Shown here piece by piece: positions 1 through 8,278 of a stretch of DNA of 64,000 bases; the first letter of the stretch is position 1; each line of letters opens with the position of its first letter. The position numbers and the translations under genes were made by a program. The DNA comes from RGIG8050 sp045588915 (lineage in GTDB: Bacteria; Bacillota; Clostridia; Christensenellales; UBA1242): the NCBI GenBank assembly GCA_045588915.1, contig JAZNFA010000009.1, positions 30,975-94,974 of the forward strand, read 5' to 3'. The notes under the pieces are model-generated. The model worked only from the letters and a program-made list of their open reading frames with translations. It did not search any database and was not told the DNA's origin.

Positions 1-1705
1 TGGAATGAAAAAGTTTATGAAGGAGTTGAAGCCTGACTGTATTGAGGACCTGATTGCAGGTGTGTCTTTGTATCGTCCTGGTCCGATGGATATGATTCCT
101 ACTTATTGTCGTAATAAACACCATCCGGAATTAACGGTTTATGAACATCCTCTATTAAAAGATATTTTGAAAGAAACCTACGGGCAAATTGTTTACCAAG
201 AACAGGTTATGCAGATTTTCCAGGTACTTGGTGGTTATTCGTTAGGACAAGCTGATATTGTGCGTCGTGCAATGGGTAAAAAGAAAGTTGCCGAAATGGA
301 AAAACAAAAAAAGATTTTCTTGTATGGTGATGAAAGTTTAAACATTAAAGGTGCTGTAAACAATGGGGTTGCACCAGATGTTGCAGCAAGTATTTTTGCG
401 AAAATGGAAAAGTTTGCTGGTTATGCTTTCAACAAATCGCACGCAGCTTGTTACGCTTTTTTAGCTTATCAGACAGCTTATTTACGTTATTATTATTACT
501 CGTTCTTTATGGCTTCAATGATTAACAATCGTATTAACAAATGGGACGATATGACGCATTATATTGCTGAAGTTCGTGTTAAAGGTAAGGTGGTTTTGCC
601 ACCTGACATCAACAAGAGTGCTTCTTTGTTTACGGTTGAATCAGATAATGAATCCATTCGTTTTGGTTTGTCGGCAATTAAAAACGTGGGTGAAGGTATG
701 GTTGCTTCAATTATTGAAGAACGTGAAAAAAATGGCAACTTTACTTCTTTTATGGATTTCTGTAAACGTGTTCCAATCGAAGTTTTAAATAAACGTTGTT
801 TGGAAAGTTTGATTTTAGCAGGGTGTTTTGATGGTTTAGGTGCTTATCGTAGTCAATTGATGAGTATTTATCCAACTGTTGTGAAGACAGTTGCTAATGA
901 TAAGAAAGCGGCAGAATCTGGTCAAATTTCGCTTTTTGGTGGTGTGGCTGAAACGAATGATGTTGAAGTTACATTACCGAACATAAAAGAGTACGATAAC
1001 TTCACAAAGTTACGATTTGAAAAAGAATATGTTGGTATGTATTTAAGTGGACATCCATTGGAAGAATATTTGAGTTCCTTCAATCAGTTTACTTTTAATA
1101 CAAGTAAACTACCTAAAGATAAAGATGCCGATGAGGAAGTTAAAACAGAAGAGGTTGATGATGCTGATGAAAGTTCGCAATTAGATGAACCGGAATTTGA
1201 AGAGGGCAGTAATGTAACGATGGGTGCTTTGATTACAGGCATAAAAAAAGTTTATACCAAAGCAAAACACGAAGAAATGGCGATATTAAGCGTGGAAGAT
1301 TTGTTGGGAACTTGTGATGTGATGATGTTTCCCAAAAATTGGGCTCGCGTAAAAAATATAGTTACTGAAGAAAGTGTTGTTAAAATTAGTGGTAAAATTT
1401 CGATACGTGATGGACAAAGTCCAATTGTGATTGCTGATTCTTTGGAATTATTAAATCGTACAGCACCGATGGAAGTTCCAGTTGAAAAACAACAAAAGTT
1501 GTATTTGCGTTTTAACTTGCAAGACCCAGTTGTTAAAACAGATTGTTTCAATGTCCTGACTTCTTACAGCGGCGATATTCCAGTTGTGATTAAGGATACG
1601 GCAACCGGCAATGCTTTTGCACCGGAAATTAAAGTAAGAGAATGTAAGGCTATTTTATATGAGCTACATCAAATTTTAGGTGAAGAAAACGTTAAGTTAC
1701 AGTAG
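1..1705 (+). CDS. dnaE: DNA polymerase III alpha subunit, C-terminal part (5' truncated by window)
   Basis: This is the replicative polymerase catalytic subunit of the DnaE type, open at the left edge; the reading frame enters at base 2 and about 567 residues are visible. It begins in the palm/finger region (SLYRPGPMDMIP, then YQEQVMQI and GYAFNKSHAACYA, all typical of DnaE). A helix-hairpin-helix region follows (GLSAIKNVGEG), and near residue 400 an OB-fold region (VTMGALITGIKKVYTKAKHEEMA). An acidic linker of about 30 residues (DADEEVKTEEVDDADESSQ) lies before the OB fold. The gene ends 57 bases before typA, which has its own promoter. The family assignment is firm; the N-terminal PHP domain lies outside the window. 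Confidence 0.95.
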   Translation, partial: GMKKFMKELKPDCIEDLIAGVSLYRPGPMDMIPTYCRNKHHPELTVYEHPLLKDILKETYGQIVYQEQVMQIFQVLGGYSLGQADIVRRAMGKKKVAEMEKQKKIFLYGDESLNIKGAVNNGVAPDVAASIFAKMEKFAGYAFNKSHAACYAFLAYQTAYLRYYYYSFFMASMINNRINKWDDMTHYIAEVRVKGKVVLPPDINKSASLFTVESDNESIRFGLSAIKNVGEGMVASIIEEREKNGNFTSFMDFCKRVPIEVLNKRCLESLILAGCFDGLGAYRSQLMSIYPTVVKTVANDKKAAESGQISLFGGVAETNDVEVTLPNIKEYDNFTKLRFEKEYVGMYLSGHPLEEYLSSFNQFTFNTSKLPKDKDADEEVKTEEVDDADESSQLDEPEFEEGSNVTMGALITGIKKVYTKAKHEEMAILSVEDLLGTCDVMMFPKNWARVKNIVTEESVVKISGKISIRDGQSPIVIADSLELLNRTAPMEVPVEKQQKLYLRFNLQDPVVKTDCFNVLTSYSGDIPVVIKDTATGNAFAPEIKVRECKAILYELHQILGEENVKLQ

Positions 1706-1726
1706 TGAGTATTTTGCATTGAGTTG

Positions 1727-1755
1727 TTGCAGTTTTGCTTTTTTTGTGTTATGCT
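1727..1755 (+). promoter_or_regulatory. Promoter of typA (leaderless type)
   Basis: TTGCAG (1727-1732), a 17-base spacer, and TATGCT (1750-1755). The start ATG at 1763 follows after 7 bases, where the transcript is expected to begin. No Shine-Dalgarno sequence lies between. Confidence 0.75.
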
Positions 1756-1762
1756 TGTCCCT

Positions 1763-3595
1763 ATGATACAGAAGAATGAAAAGATTCGTAACGTAGCAAT
1801 TATTGCGCACGTTGACCACGGTAAAACAAGTTTAGTGAATGAATTATTAAAACAAGGTGGAGCTTTTAGTGATCACCAAGTTGTGGCTGATCGTGTAATG
1901 GACAGCAATGCTTTGGAACGTGAACGTGGTATTACGATATTAGCGAAGAACTGTGCCGTACGTTATAAAGGAGTAAAAATCAATATTATTGACACTCCCG
2001 GGCACGCTGACTTTGGTGGTGAAGTTGAACGTTCATTAAAAATGGTTGATGGCGTATTGTTGGTTGTTGATGCTTACGAAGGACCAATGCCACAAACACG
2101 TTTTGTATTGGAAAAGGCTTTGGAACTTGGTCACAAAGTAATTATCGTTATCAATAAAATTGACCGTCCAGATGCTCGTATTAAAGAAGTTGAAGACGAA
2201 GTTTTGGGCTTGTTGATGGATTTGGATGCAAGTTCGGAACAGTTAGACAGTCCTTTTGTTTATGCCAGTGCGCGTAATGGTATTGCTGGTTTAACGGTGG
2301 AAAGTGCGACAACAGATATGCAACCACTTTTGGATAAAATCGTGGAATACTTACCAGCTCCGGAATATGAAGATTCAAATGATTTCCAAATGTTGGTTTC
2401 GGCAACTCAATACAGTGAATATGTTGGCAAGATGGCAGTTGGTAAAGTTACCAATGGGCAAATGGTTGTTAATGCAAGTGCTGTACGTGTTAACTATTAC
2501 AACTCTGCCATTAAAACAACTTTTAAAGTGACACAAATTTGTGAATTTATGGCAATGAAAAAATTGCCAATTGATAAGACCGAAGGTGGCGATATTGTTT
2601 GTATTTCGGGTTGTGCTGATGTTGGAATTGGTGATACCGTTTGTAGTACAGCAAATCCACAAGCTTTGCCATTTACCAAGATTAGTGAACCAAGCGTAGA
2701 AATGACATTTATGGTTAATGACAGTCCATTAGCTGGTAAAGAAGGTAAATTTGTGACCAGTCGTCATTTGCGTGAACGTTTATACAAGGAAGCTGATAAA
2801 GATTTGAGTTTGAAAGTTGCTGATACTGACTCAACCGAAGCATTTAAGGTGAGTGGACGTGGGGAAATGCATTTATCAATTTTGATTGAAAATATGCGTC
2901 GTGAAGGTTATGAATTTGCTGTAAGTATGCCGAAAGTTTTGTACAAACGTGATGAAAACGGTAAATTGATGGAACCGATTGATAAAGCTTTTATTGATGT
3001 TCCTGAAGAAAGTATGGGACCTGTTATGGAAAAAATGGGGGCACGTCGTGGTGAATTGTTGGGTATGACACCACACGGTAGTCGTTTGAAATTAGAATTC
3101 TTAATTCCAGCTCGTGGTTTATTTGGTTATAAAAGTGAATTGTTAACTGATACCAAAGGTGAAGGTGTTTTGAATACCATTAGTAACGGTTATGATTATT
3201 ACAAAGGCGATATTGCAACTCGCCAATCGGGAAGCTTGATTGCATTTGAGGATGGCGAAAGTAATGCTTATGGTTTGTATAACGCACAAAACCGTGGTTC
3301 ATTATTTATCGGTGCTGGAATTACCGTTTATGGTGGTATGGTCGTTGGTTCAAATCCTGCTGGCGATGATATTACAGTTAATGTTTGTAAGAAGAAAGAA
3401 TTAACAAATATGCGTTCTAAGAGTAGTGATGAAGCGTTACGTTTAACTCCACCAATTCAATTTACCCTTGAAGAAGCGTTGGAATTTATCAACGATGATG
3501 AGTTATTAGAAGTTACTCCGGCAAATCTACGTATTCGTAAAATTGAATTAGACCACGGTAAACGTTTACGTGCACGTGGTAAAGCAGTGAAATAA
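1763..3595 (+). CDS. typA: Translational GTPase TypA/BipA
   Basis: Ribosome-binding GTPase of the BipA family, 610 residues, the usual length. G1 is AHVDHGKTSL (about residues 14-23), G2 lies around RERGITI, G3 is DTPGHADFGGEVER and G4 is NKIDRPDAR. EF-G-like domains follow, then the BipA C-terminal domain (RGLFGYKSELLTDTKGEG and NMRSKSSDEA are diagnostic). An in-frame ATG lies 13 codons upstream, but 1763 is preferred because the protein then starts at MIQKNEKIRNVAI like its homologues and sits 7 bases after a good -10 box. The upstream ATG would lie inside the promoter. BipA acts in 50S assembly and stress or cold adaptation. Confidence 0.96.
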   Translation: MIQKNEKIRNVAIIAHVDHGKTSLVNELLKQGGAFSDHQVVADRVMDSNALERERGITILAKNCAVRYKGVKINIIDTPGHADFGGEVERSLKMVDGVLLVVDAYEGPMPQTRFVLEKALELGHKVIIVINKIDRPDARIKEVEDEVLGLLMDLDASSEQLDSPFVYASARNGIAGLTVESATTDMQPLLDKIVEYLPAPEYEDSNDFQMLVSATQYSEYVGKMAVGKVTNGQMVVNASAVRVNYYNSAIKTTFKVTQICEFMAMKKLPIDKTEGGDIVCISGCADVGIGDTVCSTANPQALPFTKISEPSVEMTFMVNDSPLAGKEGKFVTSRHLRERLYKEADKDLSLKVADTDSTEAFKVSGRGEMHLSILIENMRREGYEFAVSMPKVLYKRDENGKLMEPIDKAFIDVPEESMGPVMEKMGARRGELLGMTPHGSRLKLEFLIPARGLFGYKSELLTDTKGEGVLNTISNGYDYYKGDIATRQSGSLIAFEDGESNAYGLYNAQNRGSLFIGAGITVYGGMVVGSNPAGDDITVNVCKKKELTNMRSKSSDEALRLTPPIQFTLEEALEFINDDELLEVTPANLRIRKIELDHGKRLRARGKAVK

Positions 3596-3626
3596 TTAAA
3601 AGATGATTTTTCGCACATATTAAGTT

Positions 3627-4985
3627 GTGGCGAAAAAGGGTCTGGTTAAAGGTGCTTTGATTCTCAGCTCAGCAGGTGTGATTTGTCACTTGCTGGGCGT
3701 TTTATTTAGAATACCTTTGTCCAATATCGTAGGCAATTATGGTATCGGTTTATATCAATTGGTTTTTCCTTTGTATGCCTTGTTGTTAATCGTTTCTTCG
3801 GCAGGGATTCCGGTGGCTTTGTCCAAAATGATTGCGCGCGTTCGTGATGACCGGCGACAAACAAAACAGGTTTTTGTGAATGCCTTAGTCGTTTTGTTTG
3901 TGATTGGTTTAGCCATCACATTGGTTTTTTTAGCTTTAGCACGACCAATTGCTGGATGGCAGGGTAAACCAGAGATTTGGCCATTGTATCTTGCAATTGC
4001 GCCAGCTGTATGGTTCGTGTGTGTGATTTCGGCTTATCGTGGTTATTTTCAAGGTTTAAATAATATGGTGCCGACGGCTGTTTCACAAATCGTGGAACAG
4101 GTTGTTAAAGTGGGTGTTGGTTTAGCTTTGGCTTTTTGGTTGATTCGCTACAGTATTTTGTGGGCTGTGTTTGGTGCAATCTTGGCTGTGGCAATTTCAG
4201 AGTTGGTGGCTGTGATTATGTTGGTAATTGTTTATGTTGTGCAAGTGCGACAACAAAAACAAGAGACAGTAACTCAAAACGAAAAATTGGGATTTTGGTC
4301 GTTATTATCGTGGCAAGTTGTGCGACGTATTTTTGCGATTTCTGCACCCATTATGGTGATGTCATTGGCATTTCCATTGGTCCAATTGTTTGATAGTTTT
4401 TATGTGGTTAATGCCTTAAAAAGTAATGGAGTTGCACAAGCAACCGAACTGTATGGGATTGCCACAGGGTCGGTGCATACGTTAATCAACGTACCGAGTG
4501 TGGTTGGTGTGGCAATTGCGACGGTAATGTTGCCGATGGTTTCACGTGCTTTTAAGCAGGGTGACTTCAAAACAATGCGTCAAAAAAGTTGGACGGCATT
4601 AGGTGTTTTTTGTTTGTTTGGTTTGGCTGCAGCTTTGGGGTTATTTTTATTGCCGAAGTTGATTTTAACTTTATTATACGGTCGTGCTTTTAATGGAAGA
4701 CCAGAAGAACTTTCAATTGGTATTTTACTGCTGCGTATTGAAAGCTGGGCAATTATCTTGATTGGATTAACTCAGGTAACAGGGAGTATTTTACAGGGAT
4801 GTGACCACGAAAAAGTGCCGATGTGGGCTTTAATCATTGGTGGAGTAGTAAAAATCGTTTTTGAATTATTAGCACTGAAACCGTTGGGAATTATGGCCGT
4901 TAGTATTGCGAATATCTTGTGTTATGCAGTAGCATTAATAATTAGTGGTAGTGTTTTGATTAAATTATTTCTGCAAGGGAAATAA
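3627..4985 (+). CDS. spoVB: SpoVB/MurJ-like polysaccharide flippase
   Basis: Integral membrane protein of 452 residues in the MOP exporter superfamily, with about 12-14 hydrophobic segments along its length. The N-terminal GALILSSAGVICHLLGVLFR and the following NIVGNYGIGLYQL are typical of the SpoVB/YtgP branch, which moves lipid-linked peptidoglycan precursors across the membrane for cortex or general wall synthesis. Translation is taken from GTG at 3627, since no ATG gives a comparable N-terminus. CATATT five bases upstream may be a -10 box, but the -35 is unclear. It lies 31 bases after typA and 7 bases before hup. SpoVB as opposed to another MurJ paralogue is an inference supported by the sporulation genes elsewhere in the window. 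Confidence 0.8.
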   Translation: MAKKGLVKGALILSSAGVICHLLGVLFRIPLSNIVGNYGIGLYQLVFPLYALLLIVSSAGIPVALSKMIARVRDDRRQTKQVFVNALVVLFVIGLAITLVFLALARPIAGWQGKPEIWPLYLAIAPAVWFVCVISAYRGYFQGLNNMVPTAVSQIVEQVVKVGVGLALAFWLIRYSILWAVFGAILAVAISELVAVIMLVIVYVVQVRQQKQETVTQNEKLGFWSLLSWQVVRRIFAISAPIMVMSLAFPLVQLFDSFYVVNALKSNGVAQATELYGIATGSVHTLINVPSVVGVAIATVMLPMVSRAFKQGDFKTMRQKSWTALGVFCLFGLAAALGLFLLPKLILTLLYGRAFNGRPEELSIGILLLRIESWAIILIGLTQVTGSILQGCDHEKVPMWALIIGGVVKIVFELLALKPLGIMAVSIANILCYAVALIISGSVLIKLFLQGK

Positions 4986-4992
4986 CAAAACT

Positions 4993-5265
4993 ATGCGAAA
5001 AAGCGATTTAATTATGGAATTTAGTGCTGAATTCGGCACAACAAAAAAAGATGCCAAGAGTATGGTAACTTGGTTAGAAAATCAAATAGTTGATGGTGTG
5101 AAAAGTGGGGATGAAGTTGTCTTAGATATTGGTAAGTTTCAAATAAAAAAAACACCTGCACGACAGGGGCGTAATCCACAAACCGGAGAAACAATAAAAA
5201 TTAAAGCTAAAACTAAACCGGTTTTTAAGGCAAGTAAAAAATTTAAAGAATCACTAACTAAATAA
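4993..5265 (+). CDS. hup: HU-family DNA-binding protein
   Basis: 90-residue histone-like protein, the normal HU length. It has the two N-terminal helices (MRKSDLIMEFSAEFGTTKKDA), the beta-arm region (LDIGKFQIKKTPARQGRNPQTGE, containing the DNA-intercalating RNPQTGE loop) and the C-terminal KAKTKPVFKASKKFKESL segment. HU binds and bends DNA as a dimer to organise the nucleoid. It starts 8 bases after the flippase gene and is probably co-transcribed with it; no strong Shine-Dalgarno site is visible. Its stop codon touches the terminator of the convergent SRP RNA gene. Confidence 0.94.
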   Translation: MRKSDLIMEFSAEFGTTKKDAKSMVTWLENQIVDGVKSGDEVVLDIGKFQIKKTPARQGRNPQTGETIKIKAKTKPVFKASKKFKESLTK

Positions 5266-5290
5266 AAAAACACCACACGAAGTGGTGTAA
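5264..5290 (-). terminator. Rho-independent terminator of SRP RNA
   Basis: Read on the minus strand, CACCAC-TTCGT-GTGGTG is followed by seven T. On the plus strand no T-run follows the hairpin, so it serves the minus-strand RNA only. Confidence 0.85.
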
Positions 5291-5558
5291 TGGTGTTGGA
5301 CACGGTTCGGTCGTTTCCCAAAAAACGGTAACCAGTCTAATGGCTCGGTCTGGCGTCACTTAATTAGCTCGGCGAAAACTGTTTAGTGCTGCTTGGTTCC
5401 CCATCTGACACGATTCGCAATCTCACCGACTACTAAGCCGTCAAACGTCAACACCGATAGATGCTGTCTATCATCATTCGGTACGCGCTCTCAGCCGTGT
5501 GGTCAATCCCGGTTAGCGCACGGGTGACAGGCAGTCGCTAATTGCCCATTTATCCAAC
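5265..5558 (-). ncRNA. ffs: Signal recognition particle RNA, large Gram-positive type
   Basis: On the minus strand, a strong promoter (TTGCAA, 17 bases, TATAAT at 5564-5569) is followed by about 290 bases of structured, non-coding sequence ending in a hairpin with a T-run. Near + position 5400 the minus strand reads TGTCAG-ATGG-GGAA-CCA-AGCAGC, the conserved SRP helix 8 pattern: TCAG internal loop, GGAA tetraloop, AGCAGC. The length matches the roughly 270-base scRNA of Bacillus and clostridia, which carries an Alu domain. The RNA partners with Ffh to target membrane proteins. The exact 5' end is inferred from -10 spacing. Confidence 0.85.
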
Positions 5559-5563
5559 ATTGA

Positions 5564-5615
5564 ATTATAGCATAACTCAAAAGATATTGCAAGTAATCCA
5601 CTGTCGTGCTATAAT
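5564..5615. promoter_or_regulatory. Divergent ffs/dnaB promoter sharing one -35 hexamer
   Basis: TTGCAA at 5587-5592 is its own reverse complement. Reading right there is a 17-base spacer and TATAAT (5610-5615) for dnaB. Reading left there is a 17-base spacer and TATAAT (5564-5569) for the SRP RNA. Both promoters are near consensus and both need the same six base pairs. Confidence 0.8.
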
Positions 5616-5622
5616 TTTTTTA

Positions 5623-7083
5623 ATGTTATACAACTTGGAAGCTGAACAATCTGTAATTGCTGCTGTGCTGTTGGACAATAACTGTTTGGAAACTTTTACA
5701 CGTTTACAACCGTCACATTTTTATACTCCAGCGCACCGTATTATTTATAAAGCAATTTGTTATTTGGCGACTAAGAATGTTGCTATCGATTTGGTGACTT
5801 TGTCAGAACGTTTGAAATCGACAGGTGAGTTAGATGATGTTGGTGGTACTGAATATTTAGCAAACTTAATCGATATTGTGCCTTCATCAGTTAACTTCCG
5901 TCATTATATTGCAATTTTACGTAAGGATGAAACTTTACGCCGTTTGCAACGTGCAGCTGCTGATATTACTAAATCTTTAACAAAACCAGAAGAAAAACAA
6001 AAACACTTTATGGAAGATGCTCAGGCGGCTGTGCAATTTGCTGAGCGTTTGATTTTTGATATTAGTAAAGAACAAGAGCGTCAGGAATTAACCAAATTAT
6101 CTAACGATTTGCCGACTGTTTTAAATAATTTCGAATTAGTAGCGAATAACCCTGCGGCTTTAAGGGGAATTAAGACAGGTTATACTGTGTTGGACAGTAT
6201 CACGAATGGTTTGCAAAAAGGTTCTTTAATCATTATTGGTGCACGTCCAAGTGTGGGTAAAACTAGTTTTGCTTTGAATATTGTTTTAAATGCTGCGTTG
6301 CATAGTAAAGCAAAGGTTGCTGTTTTCTCTTTGGAAATGGGAAAAGTAGAACTTGTCAATCGTGCAATTTGTTCGGTCGCTCGGGTTTCGTTATCACGTG
6401 CTTTGCACGGTGAATTAACTCCGGAAGAATGGTCACGTTTATGGGATGCTAATGCAAAATTACAAAATGCAGATATTTATTTGGATGCTAGCAGTTCAAT
6501 TACGGCAACAGAAATTTTGCGTAAATGTATGCGTTTGAAACGTGAACGTGGTTTGGATTTGGTAATGATTGACTATTTAGGTTTAATGGGTGCGCCTGCA
6601 ACAGAGACACGTAATGAAAGTCGTCAAGAGCAAGTTGCGGCGAATAGCCGTATGATGAAAATGATGGCGAAAGAATTAGAGGTGCCAGTCTTAATGTTAT
6701 CGCAGTTGAATCGTGGTGTAGAAGCTCGTTCTAATAAATCAGATAGTGAACCAATGTTATCTGACTTACGTGAATCTGGTTCAATTGAGCAAGATGCTGA
6801 TATGGTTTTATTTATTCACAAACCGAAAACAGAAACACAAAGTGAACAAAATGCACACAGTCGTGATTATGAAGCGAAAATTATTGTAGCAAAGAACCGT
6901 AGTGGTCCGACTCCGTATTTCAAATTACAATTCATTGGTGAATTGACAACCTTTATGAATCCAGAAGATGTCAGCAAGAATAATGGAGTCGCTACGGTTG
7001 CTGTTCCTCAAACTAAAGTCAAAGCAAATTTACCAGAAATTGTACCATTACAAGATGCAAGTGACATTAATGATATATTTTAA
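5623..7083 (+). CDS. dnaB: Replicative DNA helicase DnaB
   Basis: Hexameric replication-fork helicase (DnaC in Bacillus naming), 486 residues. The N-terminal primase-interacting domain starts MLYNLEAEQSVIAAVLLDN. The RecA-like domain has Walker A GARPSVGKTS (about residue 207), Walker B-type VMIDYLGLM, and the conserved SQLNRGVE and SDLRESGSIEQDADMV motifs. The start at 5623 gives the family's N-terminus and lies 7 bases after TATAAT, so the mRNA is predicted to be leaderless. Upstream in-frame codons lie inside the promoter and are rejected. A bidirectional terminator follows directly. Confidence 0.96.
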   Translation: MLYNLEAEQSVIAAVLLDNNCLETFTRLQPSHFYTPAHRIIYKAICYLATKNVAIDLVTLSERLKSTGELDDVGGTEYLANLIDIVPSSVNFRHYIAILRKDETLRRLQRAAADITKSLTKPEEKQKHFMEDAQAAVQFAERLIFDISKEQERQELTKLSNDLPTVLNNFELVANNPAALRGIKTGYTVLDSITNGLQKGSLIIIGARPSVGKTSFALNIVLNAALHSKAKVAVFSLEMGKVELVNRAICSVARVSLSRALHGELTPEEWSRLWDANAKLQNADIYLDASSSITATEILRKCMRLKRERGLDLVMIDYLGLMGAPATETRNESRQEQVAANSRMMKMMAKELEVPVLMLSQLNRGVEARSNKSDSEPMLSDLRESGSIEQDADMVLFIHKPKTETQSEQNAHSRDYEAKIIVAKNRSGPTPYFKLQFIGELTTFMNPEDVSKNNGVATVAVPQTKVKANLPEIVPLQDASDINDIF

Positions 7084-7107
7084 AAAAACACCATTATGGT
7101 GTTTTTA
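7083..7107. terminator. Bidirectional terminator between dnaB and the convergent membrane gene
   Basis: AAAAACACCA-TTA-TGGTGTTTTT forms a stem with A/T runs on both sides, so it can end transcripts from either direction. Confidence 0.8.
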
Positions 7108-7464
7108 TTTGTCCGAAGAATCGTGATTGTTATTTTTAATGTATTCATCGGTTAAGTTATCATACGAGTCAGAACGGTGGAGTTCATAGGTGTTATTTTC
7201 GTCGGCGTCTGCACCTTGAATTTTTTGTGCAATGTCGGCAATGTTCGCGATGTTGCTTTTGCGATTGCTGATGAGTTTACTAATTGCACGAGCCACTGTC
7301 GGGTACAACCACAAGATTGCACCCGCAAGCCCGCATAAAAAACCTACAATTAACATCCAAATTGGAGTAGCTGGAGTAATTAAAGCTAACAAAAAAAAGA
7401 TTGCACCAAGTGTAAATAAGGCGCTTTCAATGATAGCTAATAATGTTCCTTTCCCCAATTTCAT
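7105..7464 (-). CDS. Small two-helix membrane protein, unknown
   Basis: 119 residues. Two hydrophobic segments (about 8-28, LLAIIESALFTLGAIFFLLA, and 32-54) are followed by a basic stretch and a hydrophilic, acidic C-terminal tail rich in D, N and S. It is not recognised as a member of a named family. It starts 10 bases after a 14-codon Cys-rich ORF and shares that ORF's promoter. The only nearby purine-rich stretch is weak, so it may be translated by coupling to the peptide. The end overlaps the bidirectional terminator. Confidence 0.6.
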   Translation of the reverse strand: MKLGKGTLLAIIESALFTLGAIFFLLALITPATPIWMLIVGFLCGLAGAILWLYPTVARAISKLISNRKSNIANIADIAQKIQGADADENNTYELHRSDSYDNLTDEYIKNNNHDSSDK

Positions 7465-7474
7465 AGTCTGTTAA

Positions 7475-7519
7475 TTATTTCGTAGGTTTGCCGCAACCTG
7501 GACATCCTTCACATCCCAT
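7475..7519 (-). CDS. 14-residue cysteine-rich micropeptide MGCEGCPGCGKPTK
   Basis: On the minus strand, AGGAGGT (spacing 8) precedes ATG and a 14-codon ORF ending TAA, with cysteines at 3, 6 and 9 (C-x2-C-x2-C). A promoter (TTGCAT, 17 bases, TAATAT) lies directly upstream, giving a leader of about 10-20 bases. The stop is 10 bases before the start of the small membrane protein. The strong ribosome-binding site, regular Cys spacing and operon position argue for a translated product. It could be a metal-binding microprotein, partner of the membrane protein, or a leader peptide sensing cysteine or glycine charging. Confidence 0.6.
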   Translation of the reverse strand: MGCEGCPGCGKPTK

Positions 7520-7544
7520 TGAACAATACCTCCTGTAAATATAT

Positions 7545-7573
7545 ATTAACAGTAAATAGAAATAGATGCAAAT
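7545..7573 (-). promoter_or_regulatory. Promoter of the micropeptide/membrane protein operon
   Basis: On the minus strand TTGCAT, 17 bases, TAATAT precedes the AGGAGGT ribosome-binding site by a few bases, so here the transcript has a short SD-containing leader. Coordinates are accurate to about a base. Confidence 0.65.
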
Positions 7574-7575
7574 TG

Positions 7576-7604
7576 TTTACTTGTTTTTTTTTGCAATGTA
7601 TACT
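7576..7604 (+). promoter_or_regulatory. Promoter of pseudouridine synthase gene (leaderless type)
   Basis: TTTACT (7576-7581), 17-base spacer, TATACT (7599-7604), then 8 bases to ATG at 7613. It is divergent from and overlaps the -35 region of the micropeptide promoter. Confidence 0.7.
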
Positions 7605-7612
7605 GTATTTAG

Positions 7613-8278
7613 ATGGAAACAAATGCTGTTATTTTCGAAGACAATCATTTATTGGTCGTAATTAAACCTCAAAATGTGCCAACAGTGGCAGATAGTTCAA
7701 AGGACGAAAGTTTACAAGAATCTTTAAAAGCACAGACAGGTGGTTTTGTTGGAATTGTGCATCGTTTAGATCGTGTGACTGGTGGTGTGATGGTTTTTGC
7801 GAAAACAAGTAAGGCGGCGGCACGTCTCTCTGAACAAATTAAGGATGGTACGTTTAAGAAAACTTATTATGCTGTGGTGAACGGAATTCCGAAGGAGCGT
7901 TCAGCAACTTTGGTCAATTGGTTGGCGAAAGACACTGTGCGCAATACGGTAGCTGTCGTGCCACAAACAACAACTGGTGCGAAGCGAGCTGAATTAACTT
8001 ATAAAATTATTGATACGGTAAAGGGTGATGCATTGGTCGCTGTGGAGTTAGAAACTGGTCGTTCGCATCAAATTCGTGTGCAAATGAAACATATTGGCAA
8101 TCCGATTGTGGGTGATGCTCGTTATGGTGGTAGTCGCAAAGGGATTAAGGACATTGCTTTATGGGCTTATCAGTTAGAGTTTAATCATCCAACAACGCAC
8201 GATCGAATGAAGTTTATTGTAAATCCACCGGAAGATGGTGCTTGGGCAAATTTTGATTTCAGGAGAAAACGTCAGTGA
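7613..8278 (+). CDS. RluA/RluD-family pseudouridine synthase
   Basis: 221 residues, shorter than RluD because it lacks the N-terminal S4 domain. The catalytic motif is GIVHRLDRVTGGVMVFAKT (about residues 45-63), whose Asp after HRL attacks the uridine. The later ELETGRSHQIRVQMKHIGNPIVGD block is the second family signature. The substrate (23S rRNA or tRNA) cannot be told from sequence. The start follows its -10 box by 8 bases. It overlaps the next gene by 4 bases and is translationally coupled to it. Confidence 0.9.
   Translation: METNAVIFEDNHLLVVIKPQNVPTVADSSKDESLQESLKAQTGGFVGIVHRLDRVTGGVMVFAKTSKAAARLSEQIKDGTFKKTYYAVVNGIPKERSATLVNWLAKDTVRNTVAVVPQTTTGAKRAELTYKIIDTVKGDALVAVELETGRSHQIRVQMKHIGNPIVGDARYGGSRKGIKDIALWAYQLEFNHPTTHDRMKFIVNPPEDGAWANFDFRRKRQ

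Noticed and set aside
5542..5622. N-terminal extension of DnaB by 27 codons
   Set aside because: It would start inside the divergent promoter and is absent from the family. The ATG at 5623 gives the normal N-terminus.
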